Source of the DNA: Pseudomonadota bacterium
Lineage (GTDB): Bacteria; Pseudomonadota; Gammaproteobacteria; Burkholderiales; Ferrovaceae
NCBI GenBank assembly: GCA_021826025.1
Contig: JAKBBG010000012.1
Coordinates: forward strand, 1 to 33,829
DNA: 33,829 bases
Direction of reading: 5' to 3'
A program made the translations under genes and the position numbers. Shown piece after piece: positions 10,313 to 22,248 of the stretch (its first letter is position 1; each line of letters starts with the position of its first letter). Under the pieces are notes generated by a model. The model was not told the origin of the DNA. It did no database searches and saw nothing but the letters and a program-made list of their open reading frames with translations.

Positions 10313-10917
10313 GGGTTGGGCGGCGTTTCCTTGAAGGATTTGCGCTGGGCCAGCTTGTTGGCCAGGGCATCGAGGTTGGGATATCGCTGCCGCCAGTCGA
10401 GGTCGGGAAAACGGAAATCAAGCCAAAACAGCATGCAGCCGCTCGCGATGTCCGAAAGGTTCATGGCGTCAGCCGTGCACCAGGCCCGTTGGCCCAGTTC
10501 CCGCGACATCTGGGCCAGGCCCCGTTCCAGTTTTCCGCGCTGTTTTTCCATCCAGGCGGCGCTGCGCTCGTTTTCCGGACGGCGCAATTCCAGCACGATG
10601 GCGACCCCCGCGTCCAGGATGCCGTCGGACAGCGCCTCCCAGCGCTTGACCAGGGCACGCTCGCGGGTGGGCTCGGGAATGAGGTGGCCGACAGGGCTGA
10701 TCGCGTCCAGGTATTCCGTGATGACCTGGGAATCGAACAGGCAGACGCCATCGTCGAGGACCAGGGCAGGAATTTTCCCGAGGGGGTTGAACTGTTCGAT
10801 GGGAGGCGGCGATCCGGTCATGCAATCGGAGACAAATTCGAAATCAATACGCTTTTCCAGCAGCACAACACGCACCTTGCGAACGAAAGGGCTCGTAACG
10901 GAACCAAGAAGCTTCAT
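10309..10917 (-). CDS. Glutathione S-transferase family protein (YibF-like)
   Basis: A 202-aa protein with the thioredoxin-fold N-terminal domain (SPFVRKVRV at about 9-17, NPLGKIPAL around 44-52, [10 protein letters not shown] around 63-72) and the all-helical GST C-terminal domain. Length and layout match E. coli YibF. The Ser/Thr-Ser-Pro start of the first helix suggests a serine-type rather than tyrosine-type active site. Substrate unknown. A TATAAT -10 is present on the minus strand (plus coordinates 10952-10957) about 35 bp upstream, with no convincing -35. The gene is divergent from purB. Confidence 0.9.
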   Translation of the reverse strand: MKLLGSVTSPFVRKVRVVLLEKRIDFEFVSDCMTGSPPPIEQFNPLGKIPALVLDDGVCLFDSQVITEYLDAISPVGHLIPEPTRERALVKRWEALSDGILDAGVAIVLELRRPENERSAAWMEKQRGKLERGLAQMSRELGQRAWCTADAMNLSDIASGCMLFWLDFRFPDLDWRQRYPNLDALANKLAQRKSFKETPPNP

Positions 10918-11015
10918 GGCCAGCCTGCATCTCCAGTGAAAACAGGGGGCGATTATAGCATCCGCATCGCCGCCCGCCCCGGTCCCGCCCGGTGGCCGGG
11001 CAGGAATTCCTGTAA

Positions 11016-12434
<1,419 letters not shown>

Positions 12435-13082
12435 TCAGGCCCGCTTCCTGAAGCGGGCCCACAGCCCTGCGAGAATCAGCGGCAGCAGCGTGATGGCCAC
12501 GATGCCTGCGATCATGAGGCTCAGGTTGTTTTTGATGAACGGCACGTTGCCGAAGAAATAACCCGTCAGCAGCAGGGTCAGCACCCACAGGAAGGCACCC
12601 AGAGCATTGAAGGCCATGAAGCGGGAATGGGACATGTCGCCCACGCCCGCCACGAACGGCGCATAGGTGCGCAGGATCGGCAGGAAGCGCGAAATCACGA
12701 TGGTCTTCCCGCCGTGGCGCTCGTAGAACGCGTGCGCTTCCGCCAGATGGCGCGGATTGAACAGACGCGATTTTTCCCAGTGAAACACTTTCGGACCGAT
12801 CCATCGGCCGATCTGGAAGTTGAGCAGATTGCCCAGAAATGCGGCCGCCGTGAGGGTCACGACGAGCATGGGCAGATTGAATACGGCGTGGGCCGACACG
12901 TCCAGCGCCGCCACCGCTCCCGCCACGAACAGCAGGGTGTCGCCCGGAAGGAACGGCGCGATGACGAGCCCCGTTTCACTGAAAATGATCAGGAACAGGA
13001 TGATGTAGGCAGCGTATCCGTACTGCTGGCTGAGCGTCAGCAGATGGGCGTCGAGATGCTGAAGGAAATGGACAATTTCCAA
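12435..13082 (-). CDS. DedA-family membrane protein
   Basis: A 215-aa inner-membrane protein of the DedA/SNARE-associated superfamily, thought to move lipid carriers or phospholipids across the membrane with proton coupling. The family hallmarks are seen: an acidic-glycine motif in the first membrane segment (FSETGLVIAPFLPGDTLLF, about 34-52) and the SRFLPILRTYAPFVAG segment (about 131-146) with the two functional arginines. Around five hydrophobic stretches and a basic C-terminus (RFRKRA). It starts 14 bp after secF and is probably the last gene of the tgt-sec operon. Confidence 0.92.
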   Translation of the reverse strand: MEIVHFLQHLDAHLLTLSQQYGYAAYIILFLIIFSETGLVIAPFLPGDTLLFVAGAVAALDVSAHAVFNLPMLVVTLTAAAFLGNLLNFQIGRWIGPKVFHWEKSRLFNPRHLAEAHAFYERHGGKTIVISRFLPILRTYAPFVAGVGDMSHSRFMAFNALGAFLWVLTLLLTGYFFGNVPFIKNNLSLMIAGIVAITLLPLILAGLWARFRKRA

Positions 13083-13096
13083 ATGTCAGGCCTGCC

Positions 13097-14032
13097 TCAG
13101 GCGCCTTCCGCTTCGCGCGCGGGCTTTTTTTCCGGCGAGACGAAATCGGCGCGCGTCATGCCCAGCCACATGGCGATGGGGCTTGCCACCAGCACAGAGG
13201 AATAGATCCCGAACACGATGCCGATGGTCAGGGCGAGGGCAAAGTAATGCAGCGCTTCGCCGCCGAAAAACAGCATGGACGTGACCATGAGCTGGGTACA
13301 GCCATGGGTGATGATGGTGCGGCTCATGGTGCGCGTGATGGCGTTGTCGATCACCTGGGGCACGCTGGCGCCGCGCATTTTACGGAAGTTTTCGCGCACC
13401 CGGTCGAACACCACGACCGACTCGTTGACCGAATAGCCGAGGATCGCGAGCACCGCCGCCAGCACGGAAAGCGAGAACTCCCACCGGAAAAAGGCAAAGA
13501 ATCCCAGAATGATGACCACGTCGTGCAGGTTGGCCACGATGGTGGCCACGGCCGGGCGCCAGCGGAAACGCAGGGACAGGTACACCACGATGCCCAGGGA
13601 CACGAACAGGAGCGCGGCCGAACCGTCTTTCACCAGCTCGTCCCCCACCTGCGGCCCGACGAATTCGACCCGGCGCATCCGGGCCGTGGCGTCCGCCTGC
13701 TTGAGCGAAGCCATCACCTGGTCCGACAGGCGGGCCGTGGTCAATCCGCTCTTGAGCGGAAGGCGGATCAGGACATCGTGGGAAGTGCCGAAATTCTGGA
13801 CATTGGCGTCGGCAAAACCCAGGCTGGCGAGGGCCGAGCGGATTTTCCCCACGTCGGCCGCGTCCCCGTAATTCACTTCCATCACGGTGCCGCCCGTGAA
13901 ATCCACGGAAAAGTTGAGTCCCCGCGTGAACAGGAAAAACACCGCGAGCAGAAAGGTCACGAGGGATATGGCTGTGGTGTACCGCCCCCAGCTCATGAAG
14001 GGAATGTCTTTGCGGATGCGGAAAAATTCCAT
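13097..14032 (-). CDS. secF: Protein translocase subunit SecF
   Basis: With SecD and YajC it uses the proton gradient to pull exported proteins out of the SecYEG channel. The 311-aa protein starts with a first transmembrane helix (about 18-37), then the GLNFSVDFTGGT motif and the periplasmic P domain, followed by five membrane helices. The conserved SecDF motif GYSVNESVVVFDRVREN (about 201-217) replaces the common Asn-Asp-Thr with Asn-Glu-Ser. It lies 14 bp after secD on the same strand. Confidence 0.96.
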   Translation of the reverse strand: MEFFRIRKDIPFMSWGRYTTAISLVTFLLAVFFLFTRGLNFSVDFTGGTVMEVNYGDAADVGKIRSALASLGFADANVQNFGTSHDVLIRLPLKSGLTTARLSDQVMASLKQADATARMRRVEFVGPQVGDELVKDGSAALLFVSLGIVVYLSLRFRWRPAVATIVANLHDVVIILGFFAFFRWEFSLSVLAAVLAILGYSVNESVVVFDRVRENFRKMRGASVPQVIDNAITRTMSRTIITHGCTQLMVTSMLFFGGEALHYFALALTIGIVFGIYSSVLVASPIAMWLGMTRADFVSPEKKPAREAEGA

Positions 14033-14046
14033 GGCGCGTCTCTCGC

Positions 14047-15903
14047 TCAGCGGGGCTTCTGGTGCCAGTCCACGTTGCCGATGGACAGCTTCTCGATTTT
14101 GCGCCGGCTGCCGTAGATCAGGTTGACCAGGCTGCGCGACACGATCACCGCGCTGAACATGGACGTCAGGATCCCCAGCACCAGCACCACGGCAAACCCC
14201 TTGACCGGGCCCGACCCGAAGGCGAACAGAGCGATCCCGGCGATCCCGGTCGTCACGTTGGAGTCCAGGATGGTGCCGAAGGCCCGGTCATATCCGGCGT
14301 GGATGGCCGCCCCGGGCGAATTCCCGTTGCGCAGTTCCTCCCGGATGCGCTCGTTGATCAGCACGTTGGCGTCGATCGCCATGCCCACCGTGAGCGCGAT
14401 CCCCGCCATGCCCGGCAGGGTCAGGGTGGCCTGCAGCAGCGACAGCAGACCCACCAGCAGCAGCACGTTGATGCCGAGGGAGGCGACCGAAATGACGCCG
14501 AACAGCAGGTAATAGGCGATCATGAACACCGCGATGGCGGTGAAGCCGATCCACGTGGAGTGGAACCCGCGCGAAATATTTTCCGCACCCAGGCTGGGCC
14601 CCACGGTGCGCTCCTCGATGAAGTCCATGGGAGCGGCCAGAGCGCCGGCGCGCAGCAGGAGGGCCAGGTCGTTGGCTTCCTTCGGGTTGCGCAGTCCCGT
14701 GATCTGGAAACGGGCGCCCAGTTCGTCCTGGATGGTGGCCACGCTGATCGCTTCGGTCCTGCCTTTCTCGATGAGCAGGATGGCCATTCGCTTCTTGAGG
14801 TTTTCGCGCGACACCTCGCGGATGATGCGCGCGCCCTTGCTGTCCATGCTGATGTTGACGGATGGACGGTTGGTCTGGGAATCGAATCCGGCGCCGGCGT
14901 CCGTGATGACGTCGCCTGTCAGCACCACCTGCTTCTTGACGAACACCGGCAAGCCGTTGCGCTCCAGGACGAGGTCGTCCCCGAACGGCGGCACGTCATG
15001 GACCGAAGCAGGCCCGGGATGGTCTTCGTCCACCAGCCGGATTTCCAGGGTCGCGGTGCGGCCGATGATGTCCTTTGCCTTGGCCGTATCCTGCACGCCG
15101 GGCAACTGGACGATGATGCGGTCTGCCCCCTGCTGCTGGATGATGGGCTCCTTGGCGCCCAGCTCGTTCACCCGGTTGCGCAGGGCGAGGATGTTCTGCT
15201 TGAGCGCCTGGTCCTGGATGGCGGTCACGGCTTCCTGCTTGAGGGCCGCCGTGATGAGCAGGTCTGTTCCCGCCCCTTCGTCCCGGAAAATCAGGTCACG
15301 ATACGCGTCGTCCAGCGCATGGTGCGCCGCGGTGCGCGCTGCCTCGTCGCGGAAGTGGAGCGTGATGCGGGAGCCGTCGCGCGCAATGCCGTCATAGTAA
15401 ACCCGCTTGTCGCGCAAGGTTGCGCGCATTTCCGACGCATAGCCGTCCAGGCGCTTGGTCAGGGCCGCCTGCATGTCCACCTGGAGCAGGAAATGCACGC
15501 CGCCCGAAAGGTCGAGCCCCAGGTACATGGGCAGCGCGCCCAGGGAAGTCAGCCAATGGGGGGAATTGGGCACCAGGTTGAGCGCCACCACGTAGCCGGG
15601 CTGCTGCCCTTCGGGATTGAGAGCCCGGTCCACGACATCCCGCGCCTTGAGCTGGCTGTCCGTGTCGGCAAAACGGACCTTGATGCCGCTGTCGTCCAGG
15701 GTCACCCGCGTGTAGGCCAGGCCGGATTCGTGCAGCACCTGCTCGACCCGCGCTTCCAGGGTGCTGTCCACCCTGGCGGCCGTGCCCTGGGCGGAAATCT
15801 GCACGGCAGGCGACTGGCCGTAAAAGTTCGGCAACGTGTAAAGCATCCCCAGCACCAGGGCCAGGACCACCAGCGCGTTCTTCCAGAGCGGGTACTTGTT
15901 CAT
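14047..15903 (-). CDS. secD: Protein translocase subunit SecD
   Basis: The 618-aa partner of SecF (E. coli SecD 615 aa). It has an N-terminal membrane helix, a large periplasmic part with GLDLSGGVHFLLQVD (about 128-142) and a NRVNELGAKEP motif (P1 head/base), and a C-terminal six-helix domain. That domain includes FGVISVASLGINVLLLVG and GIALTVGMAIDANVLINERIREE, whose acidic residue is the proposed proton-path site. It starts 6 bp after yajC, so the yajC-secD-secF order is standard. Confidence 0.97.
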   Translation of the reverse strand: MNKYPLWKNALVVLALVLGMLYTLPNFYGQSPAVQISAQGTAARVDSTLEARVEQVLHESGLAYTRVTLDDSGIKVRFADTDSQLKARDVVDRALNPEGQQPGYVVALNLVPNSPHWLTSLGALPMYLGLDLSGGVHFLLQVDMQAALTKRLDGYASEMRATLRDKRVYYDGIARDGSRITLHFRDEAARTAAHHALDDAYRDLIFRDEGAGTDLLITAALKQEAVTAIQDQALKQNILALRNRVNELGAKEPIIQQQGADRIIVQLPGVQDTAKAKDIIGRTATLEIRLVDEDHPGPASVHDVPPFGDDLVLERNGLPVFVKKQVVLTGDVITDAGAGFDSQTNRPSVNISMDSKGARIIREVSRENLKKRMAILLIEKGRTEAISVATIQDELGARFQITGLRNPKEANDLALLLRAGALAAPMDFIEERTVGPSLGAENISRGFHSTWIGFTAIAVFMIAYYLLFGVISVASLGINVLLLVGLLSLLQATLTLPGMAGIALTVGMAIDANVLINERIREELRNGNSPGAAIHAGYDRAFGTILDSNVTTGIAGIALFAFGSGPVKGFAVVLVLGILTSMFSAVIVSRSLVNLIYGSRRKIEKLSIGNVDWHQKPR

Positions 15904-15909
15904 GAGCCG

Positions 15910-16230
15910 TTACTGCTGGGCCGTGCCTTTGGGGAGCAGCATGCCGACCGCGCCCCGCTGAACCTGGAGGGTGACGCCTTTGGCCACTTCCAGACGCACG
16001 TGATTGGCATCCAGGTCGACGATCTTGCCCACGATCCCGGACACAACGACTTCATCGCCCCGGCTCAGGGCTTCAAGCATGGATTTCTGATCCTTCTGCC
16101 GCTTCATCTGCGGACGGATCATCATGAAATACAGGACGGCGAACATGATCACGATGAAGATCAGGTTCATGCCAAAGTCGGGTGAAGCAGCGGCGCCGGT
16201 GTCGGCAAAAGCGTTCTCGATCATGCCCAT
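15910..16230 (-). CDS. yajC: Sec translocon accessory protein YajC
   Basis: A 106-aa single-pass membrane protein of the SecDF-YajC complex. One membrane helix (about 21-38, IFIVIMFAVLYFMMIRP) is followed by the basic QMKRQKDQK segment and a small cytosolic beta domain with GDEVVVSGIVGKI. A GGGAGG site precedes the start at 16230. It sits 31 bp after tgt. Confidence 0.95.
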   Translation of the reverse strand: MGMIENAFADTGAAASPDFGMNLIFIVIMFAVLYFMMIRPQMKRQKDQKSMLEALSRGDEVVVSGIVGKIVDLDANHVRLEVAKGVTLQVQRGAVGMLLPKGTAQQ

Positions 16231-16261
16231 GATGGCCTCCCAGAATCAAAACTGCGGGATT

Positions 16262-18402
<2,141 letters not shown>

Positions 18403-18411
18403 GATCGAACC

Positions 18412-18420
18412 TGCTATGAT
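18412..18420 (+). promoter_or_regulatory. Extended -10 promoter of tRNA-Leu
   Basis: TGCTATGAT matches the extended -10 form TGnTATAAT with one change and sits 11 bp before the mature tRNA 5' end, as expected for a tRNA promoter. The CTATGATAG core is near-palindromic and may also serve queA. Confidence 0.55.
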
Positions 18421-18431
18421 AGCGGGTTCCT

Positions 18432-18518
18432 GCCCGGGTGGCGAAATTGGTAGACGCATCAGACTCAAAATCTGACGCTGGCGACAGTGTGCCGGTTCGA
18501 GTCCGGCCCCGGGCACCA
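18432..18518 (+). tRNA. tRNA-Leu (anticodon CAA)
   Basis: An 87-nt class II tRNA with acceptor GCCCGGG (18432-18438) pairing CCCGGGC (18508-18514), discriminator A and encoded CCA (18516-18518). The anticodon arm is TCAGA-CTCAAAA-TCTGA, giving CAA for UUG codons. It has a long variable arm and a T arm with loop TTCGAGT. All arms pair. It is the attachment site of the mobile element that follows. Confidence 0.97.
18496..18518 (+). other. attL core (tRNA-Leu 3' end, T loop to CCA)
   Basis: The 23 nt from the T loop through CCA are the expected crossover region for P4-type integrases in tRNA genes, and the integrase locus begins about 100 bp downstream. A partly matching copy lies at 33553-33574 (19 of 23 positions with one gap). 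Confidence 0.55.
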
Positions 18519-18613
18519 AACACCCCTCCGCAGTCATCCAACCCAGTCCAGAACCCCCAGTAAAAAAGCACATTCTAGCCGTTTTCTCGTCCAAGGTCGT
18601 CCAAACAAATCTA

Positions 18614-18643
18614 TTGCAATCTACCCCTTCGTGGGGGTATATA
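18614..18643 (+). promoter_or_regulatory. Putative integrase-operon promoter overlapping an arm-type site
   Basis: TTGCAA (18614-18619), 18-bp spacer, TATATA (18638-18643). A GGGGGTAT motif (18633-18640) overlaps the -10, and an inverted TACCCC lies at 18622-18627. The same GGGGTA motif is repeated near the right end. Binding of integrase here could repress its own transcription. Confidence 0.45.
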
Positions 18644-18667
18644 TGGTGGTCAAAGGGAGGCGCGGAA

Positions 18668-19120
18668 ATGCTCTACCCCCAGAAAACCATCAAATCCACA
18701 TCAATTGACGCACTGCGGCCGTTGCTTAAGCCGTACAAGGTGGGCGCCGGCGGCGGCCTTTACCTTCTGGTCACGCCCGGTGGCGCCAAGTACTGGCGAC
18801 TGAAGTACCACTTCGACGGCAAAGAGAAATTGCTCTCCCTGGGCGTATACCCGGACGTGAGCCTGACGAAGGCCAGGGAGCGCCGGAAGGAAGCCCGGGG
18901 GATGCTGGCGGTCGGGATCGACCCATCTGACCTCGCCAGGAAAGCCCGGGAGGAACGCCATAATGAACGGCTGCGCCAAGAAATCGCCAACCGGTTCACC
19001 CTGGACAGCGATGGTGCGTTGCATCTCCGGCTGGGGAGGCGCTACCTGGCACTCACGGCAGCAGAAACGAACGACCTCCGCCATTTCCTCCGCGCGCAAC
19101 CCGCCGGTTCTCAGGGATAG
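18668..19120 (+). CDS. Stand-alone integrase arm-DNA-binding-domain protein (DUF4102-like)
   Basis: A 150-aa protein whose first 90 or so residues clearly parallel the N-terminus of the integrase encoded next: [19 protein letters not shown] against KGLFLLVHPNGSKYWRQKY, then [21 protein letters not shown] against EKLLALGVYPEIGLSQARERR. It lacks the core-binding and catalytic domains. Instead it ends in an unrelated segment of about 40 residues ([18 protein letters not shown], then a helix). The start at 18668 is set by GGGAGG seven bases upstream; the stop is three bases before the integrase ATG, so the two are coupled. It could compete for arm sites, direct excision or control int, but no function is established. 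Confidence 0.8.
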   Translation: MLYPQKTIKSTSIDALRPLLKPYKVGAGGGLYLLVTPGGAKYWRLKYHFDGKEKLLSLGVYPDVSLTKARERRKEARGMLAVGIDPSDLARKAREERHNERLRQEIANRFTLDSDGALHLRLGRRYLALTAAETNDLRHFLRAQPAGSQG

Positions 19121-19123
19121 GCC

Positions 19124-20332
19124 ATGGCGCTCTCAGACGTCACAATCCGCACCGCCAAGCCCAAGGCCAAGCAGTACAAGCTGGCCGACGAAAAGGGGCT
19201 GTTCCTGCTCGTCCACCCCAACGGTTCGAAATACTGGCGCCAGAAATACCGCTTTGAGGGAAGGGAAAAGCTGCTGGCTCTGGGCGTCTACCCCGAAATA
19301 GGCCTTTCCCAGGCCAGGGAGCGGCGCGACGAGGCCCGCAAGCTGCTGGCGCAGGGCGTAGACCCCGGGCAGCACCGGAAGGCCCTCAAGGCCTCCAGGG
19401 AGGAAGCGGCAGCCAACAGCTTCGAGGTGATGGCCAGGGAGTGGCTTGAGAACCGCAAGGCGTCCGTCGAACACGCGCAGCACGTCAAAACGCTGGCCCG
19501 GCTGCAGCGGGACGTTTTCCCCTGGCTGGGCCGGAAGCCCATCGCCAGCATTGAGGCCACCGATGTTCTGTCGGTTCTGAAGCGGGTGGATGCCCGCGGC
19601 GCCCGGTTTACCGCCCACAGGATCCGCAGCGAGGTCAGCCAGGTCTTCCGCTATGCAATCGCCACCGGCCGGGCCAAGCGCGACCCCTGCCCTGACTTGA
19701 AGGGGGCCATTCCTGCAGCGCAGACGGAGAATTTCGCCGCCATCACCACACCGGCCGAGGTTGGCGCGCTGCTGAGGGCCATAGACGGCTTCAGGGGCAC
19801 CTTCCCCGTACAGTGCGCCCTACGCTTGGCGCCGCTGCTGTTCGTGCGCCCTGGCGAGCTCAGAAAGGCCAAGTGGCAGGAGTTCGACCTGGACAAGGGC
19901 GAGTGGAAGTACACCGTCAGCAAGACCAAAACCGAGCACCTGGTGCCCTTGGCCCCCCAGGCCGTAGCAATCCTGCGGGAGCTGCAGCCCCTGACCGGCC
20001 AGCGGGATTACGTCTTTCCCGGCGCCCGGGATCCTCAAAGGCCCATGAGCGACGCTGCCATCAACGCCGCCCTGCGCCGGATGGGGTACGACACCAAATC
20101 CGAAATCACCGGCCACGGCTTCAGGGCCATGGCGCGCACTATCCTGGCCGAACAGCTCCACCAAAAGCCGGAAGTGATCGAGCACCAGCTGGCGCACAGC
20201 GTGCCCGACTCCCTGGGCAAAGCCTACAACCGGACAAAGTTTCTGAAGGACCGGAAAGAAATGATGCGCCTTTGGGCGGACTATCTGGATCAGCTCAAGG
20301 CGGGCGCGGAGGTCATTCAGTTGAGAGGGTAA
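19124..20332 (+). CDS. P4-type tyrosine-family site-specific integrase
   Basis: The 402-aa recombinase that integrates and excises the element at tRNA-Leu. Domains: arm-binding DUF4102 (about 1-90), core-binding SAM-like domain (about 98-190), catalytic domain (about 205-390). The catalytic set is complete: Arg242 (VRPGEL), Lys268/Lys270 in the SKTKTEH hairpin, His331 and Arg334 (GHGFRAMA), His358 (LAHS) and nucleophile Tyr368 (AYNRT). It is translationally coupled to the upstream arm-domain protein. Intact, so the element may still be mobile if both att sites function. Confidence 0.95.
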   Translation: MALSDVTIRTAKPKAKQYKLADEKGLFLLVHPNGSKYWRQKYRFEGREKLLALGVYPEIGLSQARERRDEARKLLAQGVDPGQHRKALKASREEAAANSFEVMAREWLENRKASVEHAQHVKTLARLQRDVFPWLGRKPIASIEATDVLSVLKRVDARGARFTAHRIRSEVSQVFRYAIATGRAKRDPCPDLKGAIPAAQTENFAAITTPAEVGALLRAIDGFRGTFPVQCALRLAPLLFVRPGELRKAKWQEFDLDKGEWKYTVSKTKTEHLVPLAPQAVAILRELQPLTGQRDYVFPGARDPQRPMSDAAINAALRRMGYDTKSEITGHGFRAMARTILAEQLHQKPEVIEHQLAHSVPDSLGKAYNRTKFLKDRKEMMRLWADYLDQLKAGAEVIQLRG

Positions 20333-20429
20333 TACCGCCGCCTGACGGTTTCAGGCAAACGGGAAGCCCTGGTGATAGCGCACCGGGGCGACCCTAACCA
20401 CAAAGCAACCTAGCAAGGAGGTTCGCATC

Positions 20430-20702
20430 ATGGCTGTAGACCAGAGTAGCACACCCGCCCCAGCGGAGTTTAACCCGACCATTATTGTCGATTACCCCGA
20501 CTATGAGCCGTGGCGCAAGATTGCCCTCGCGCGTGAGTTGGTAGCGGGAAGCCTTGCCCTCTTGAGCTCTCAAGGATGTGGAACACCCCTCGATCCCTCG
20601 GATGAGATTGACCGCATGAACTGCGCTCAGAATCTGCTGCTGCAGGTTTTCGGGATTTTGGTGGAGGTTCAACCCCCGTCAAAGTGCCTGACCACAAACT
20701 GA
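20430..20702 (+). CDS. Hypothetical 90-aa protein
   Basis: No family recognised. The sequence is acidic at the N-terminus with a helical middle (WRKIALARELVAGSLALLSSQ) and no signal peptide or membrane segment. Support for being a gene is the strong AAGGAGG site nine bases before ATG. The leader AAGGAGGTTCGCATCATGGCT is nearly identical to that of the next gene, so the two start regions look duplicated. The product is probably cytosolic. About 100 bp without a gene separate it from the integrase; that gap holds only a small GCCTGA/TCAGGC hairpin. Confidence 0.65.
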   Translation: MAVDQSSTPAPAEFNPTIIVDYPDYEPWRKIALARELVAGSLALLSSQGCGTPLDPSDEIDRMNCAQNLLLQVFGILVEVQPPSKCLTTN

Positions 20703-20719
20703 ACAAGGAGGTTCGCACC

Positions 20720-21013
20720 ATGGCTAAATCCACAACAGCAAACGCCTCACCAGAAGCAACAGAAATCCCGAATGCGGGGACGAAGGAAACTCCAGACTTG
20801 TATGACGAACTTACATCGGTGATGGATGACCTGCATACCGTTTCGGCAAAGGTCAGAGCCGGTCATGCATTGGTTGCCGCCGCCGAATCAGAATCGGATC
20901 CACAGAACGACCTGGCAGCGGCTTTTCGCGTTTTTGATGACGTAATGTGCGATATTGCCAAGGTCATCACAAGAATCGACGTGCTCTCGATAGAACATTC
21001 GGCGGAGGCATAA
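20720..21013 (+). CDS. Hypothetical 97-aa protein
   Basis: An acidic protein with a disordered N-terminal 25 residues rich in Ala, Thr, Glu and Pro. Two amphipathic helices follow, DLYDELTSVMDDLHTVSAKVRAGHALVAAA and NDLAAAFRVFDDVMCDIAKVITRID read in sections, suggesting a helical hairpin or small four-helix dimer. The start at 20720 is preferred over an in-frame ATG 36 nt upstream because of the AAGGAGG leader duplicated from the preceding gene. Function unknown. Confidence 0.65.
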   Translation: MAKSTTANASPEATEIPNAGTKETPDLYDELTSVMDDLHTVSAKVRAGHALVAAAESESDPQNDLAAAFRVFDDVMCDIAKVITRIDVLSIEHSAEA

Positions 21014-21030
21014 TTGATAACCAGGTTTGG

Positions 21031-21525
21031 ATGTTTCCATATAGCTGGGTAAACGCCGTGCAAGAAGAAATCTACGGCACCAGGGATCGCGCCTATTCCG
21101 CATGGCATAGGCGCGGTTCTACCCGACGGTTTGTCGGCATCGACAGCGCGCAGCTGCTGGCCATGATCGACCTGGATGCAGCCCTGTACGTCGAGTACGA
21201 CAACGGCACCAAGGAACCGCTGGCGCTCATTGAAACCGCCCTCGATGTCGGGCAGCGACACAAGACAGCGACCGTAACCAAAATGCTGGCCAAGCGTGCT
21301 GGCGTTCCCTGCTATTGCGTGCTGTACATGCCTGGGCGTAATGCGAACCCGGCTGATTCTCGCTGGCGGGACATTCGGCAGTTCCGAGTCCGTAGGATGT
21401 GGCCACGGCCTGAGAAGGAATGGCGCGTGCTGACACCGCAGGAGTGGGCGCACGGGCTCATCAAGATCCGGGCCTGGTCAGCAAAGCGGCTGGACCTGCA
21501 AGCTGCAAACGATGAAATGTACTGA
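21031..21525 (+). CDS. Hypothetical 164-aa protein, possible PD-(D/E)XK-like fold
   Basis: Not recognised with certainty. The order of elements (a helix, DLDAALYVEYDNG, LALIETALD, a lysine-bearing helix TVTKMLAKRAG, then VPCYCVLYMPG) resembles the beta-alpha-beta core of restriction-endonuclease-like proteins, in which an acidic residue ends one strand and a Glu the next. However, the usual Lys after the Glu (E-x-K) is missing: the sequence reads IETA. The ATG at 21031 has only a weak AGG. A better-placed GGCGGAGG (21001-21008) precedes an in-frame ATT at 21013, so the true start is unsettled. It ends just before the next gene. Confidence 0.6.
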   Translation: MFPYSWVNAVQEEIYGTRDRAYSAWHRRGSTRRFVGIDSAQLLAMIDLDAALYVEYDNGTKEPLALIETALDVGQRHKTATVTKMLAKRAGVPCYCVLYMPGRNANPADSRWRDIRQFRVRRMWPRPEKEWRVLTPQEWAHGLIKIRAWSAKRLDLQAANDEMY

Positions 21526-21618
21526 TTGAGTTACGCCGCGCCTAGGCTGATCCCCGAAAACCTGCTCCCTTGGCAGACTGGCGCGGCTCCTTTGTTCAAG
21601 GGGCGCAGAAGGGGCGTT

Positions 21619-22248
21619 ATGAAGAAATCCTATTTCTTAGCGGAGATGGATGGTGCAGCAGACGAGGCATTGCGCTTTGCATTTACCGCATTCATCCAGA
21701 AGCAATTCTCGCCCCCCGCGCCGGCCGACGGACCAGGGATTATCAACAGAGCGCTTAATCACGGGGAGAGCAAAAATCAGCACCCTGCCGCAGCACAATC
21801 AAAAGCACTTTTATCCGAGGCTTATAGAGCATTTTCCGCTATACAACCCGCTCCCACTCCTGATGAAGAGGAACTTCTTCACGAGGCGATAGGGGAAGCC
21901 CTGGATTCCGCATTAATTGCACGTGAAGCAGCAGAACTGGCAATTGCAAAATTGTTCACAAATTTAGAGTTCATGAAGGCGCTTAAAAAGGATGGTCAGC
22001 GAGGAAGCAGCCGCCAGATGGTGGTACAAAAGCGTCGCAAAGCGGCAAATCAAAACGACCCCTTTAAGAACTTCGTTCTAGCACATCCACGAATGAGCGC
22101 CCTTGCGCTTGAAAAATTGATGGAAAAAGCGGGAATTATCCTTCGTGACAAAAATACTGGTCAGATATTAGACATTCCAGCAAAGAAATTGCTAAGTGGC
22201 GCAACAATGGCTTCCAGAATTAGCCGGATACGAAATGGCCGCATTTAG
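21619..22248 (+). CDS. Hypothetical 209-aa protein
   Basis: No family recognised. Mostly helical and soluble. An acidic central part ([20 protein letters not shown]) is followed by a basic linker (QKRRKAA) and a C-terminal block ([24 protein letters not shown]...IRNGRI) that looks like a small domain of its own. The start at 21619 has an AAGGGG site; a TTG 93 nt upstream in the same frame, right after the previous stop, is a weaker alternative. Codon use becomes less GC-rich here than in the host genes. It overlaps the start of the next, broken gene by 14 nt. Confidence 0.6.
   Translation: MKKSYFLAEMDGAADEALRFAFTAFIQKQFSPPAPADGPGIINRALNHGESKNQHPAAAQSKALLSEAYRAFSAIQPAPTPDEEELLHEAIGEALDSALIAREAAELAIAKLFTNLEFMKALKKDGQRGSSRQMVVQKRRKAANQNDPFKNFVLAHPRMSALALEKLMEKAGIILRDKNTGQILDIPAKKLLSGATMASRISRIRNGRI

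Noticed and set aside
14062-16185. A 707-codon open frame on the plus strand across secD and yajC
   Set aside because: High GC makes long antisense frames common. secD and yajC on the other strand have full family motifs, and this frame has no recognisable domain.
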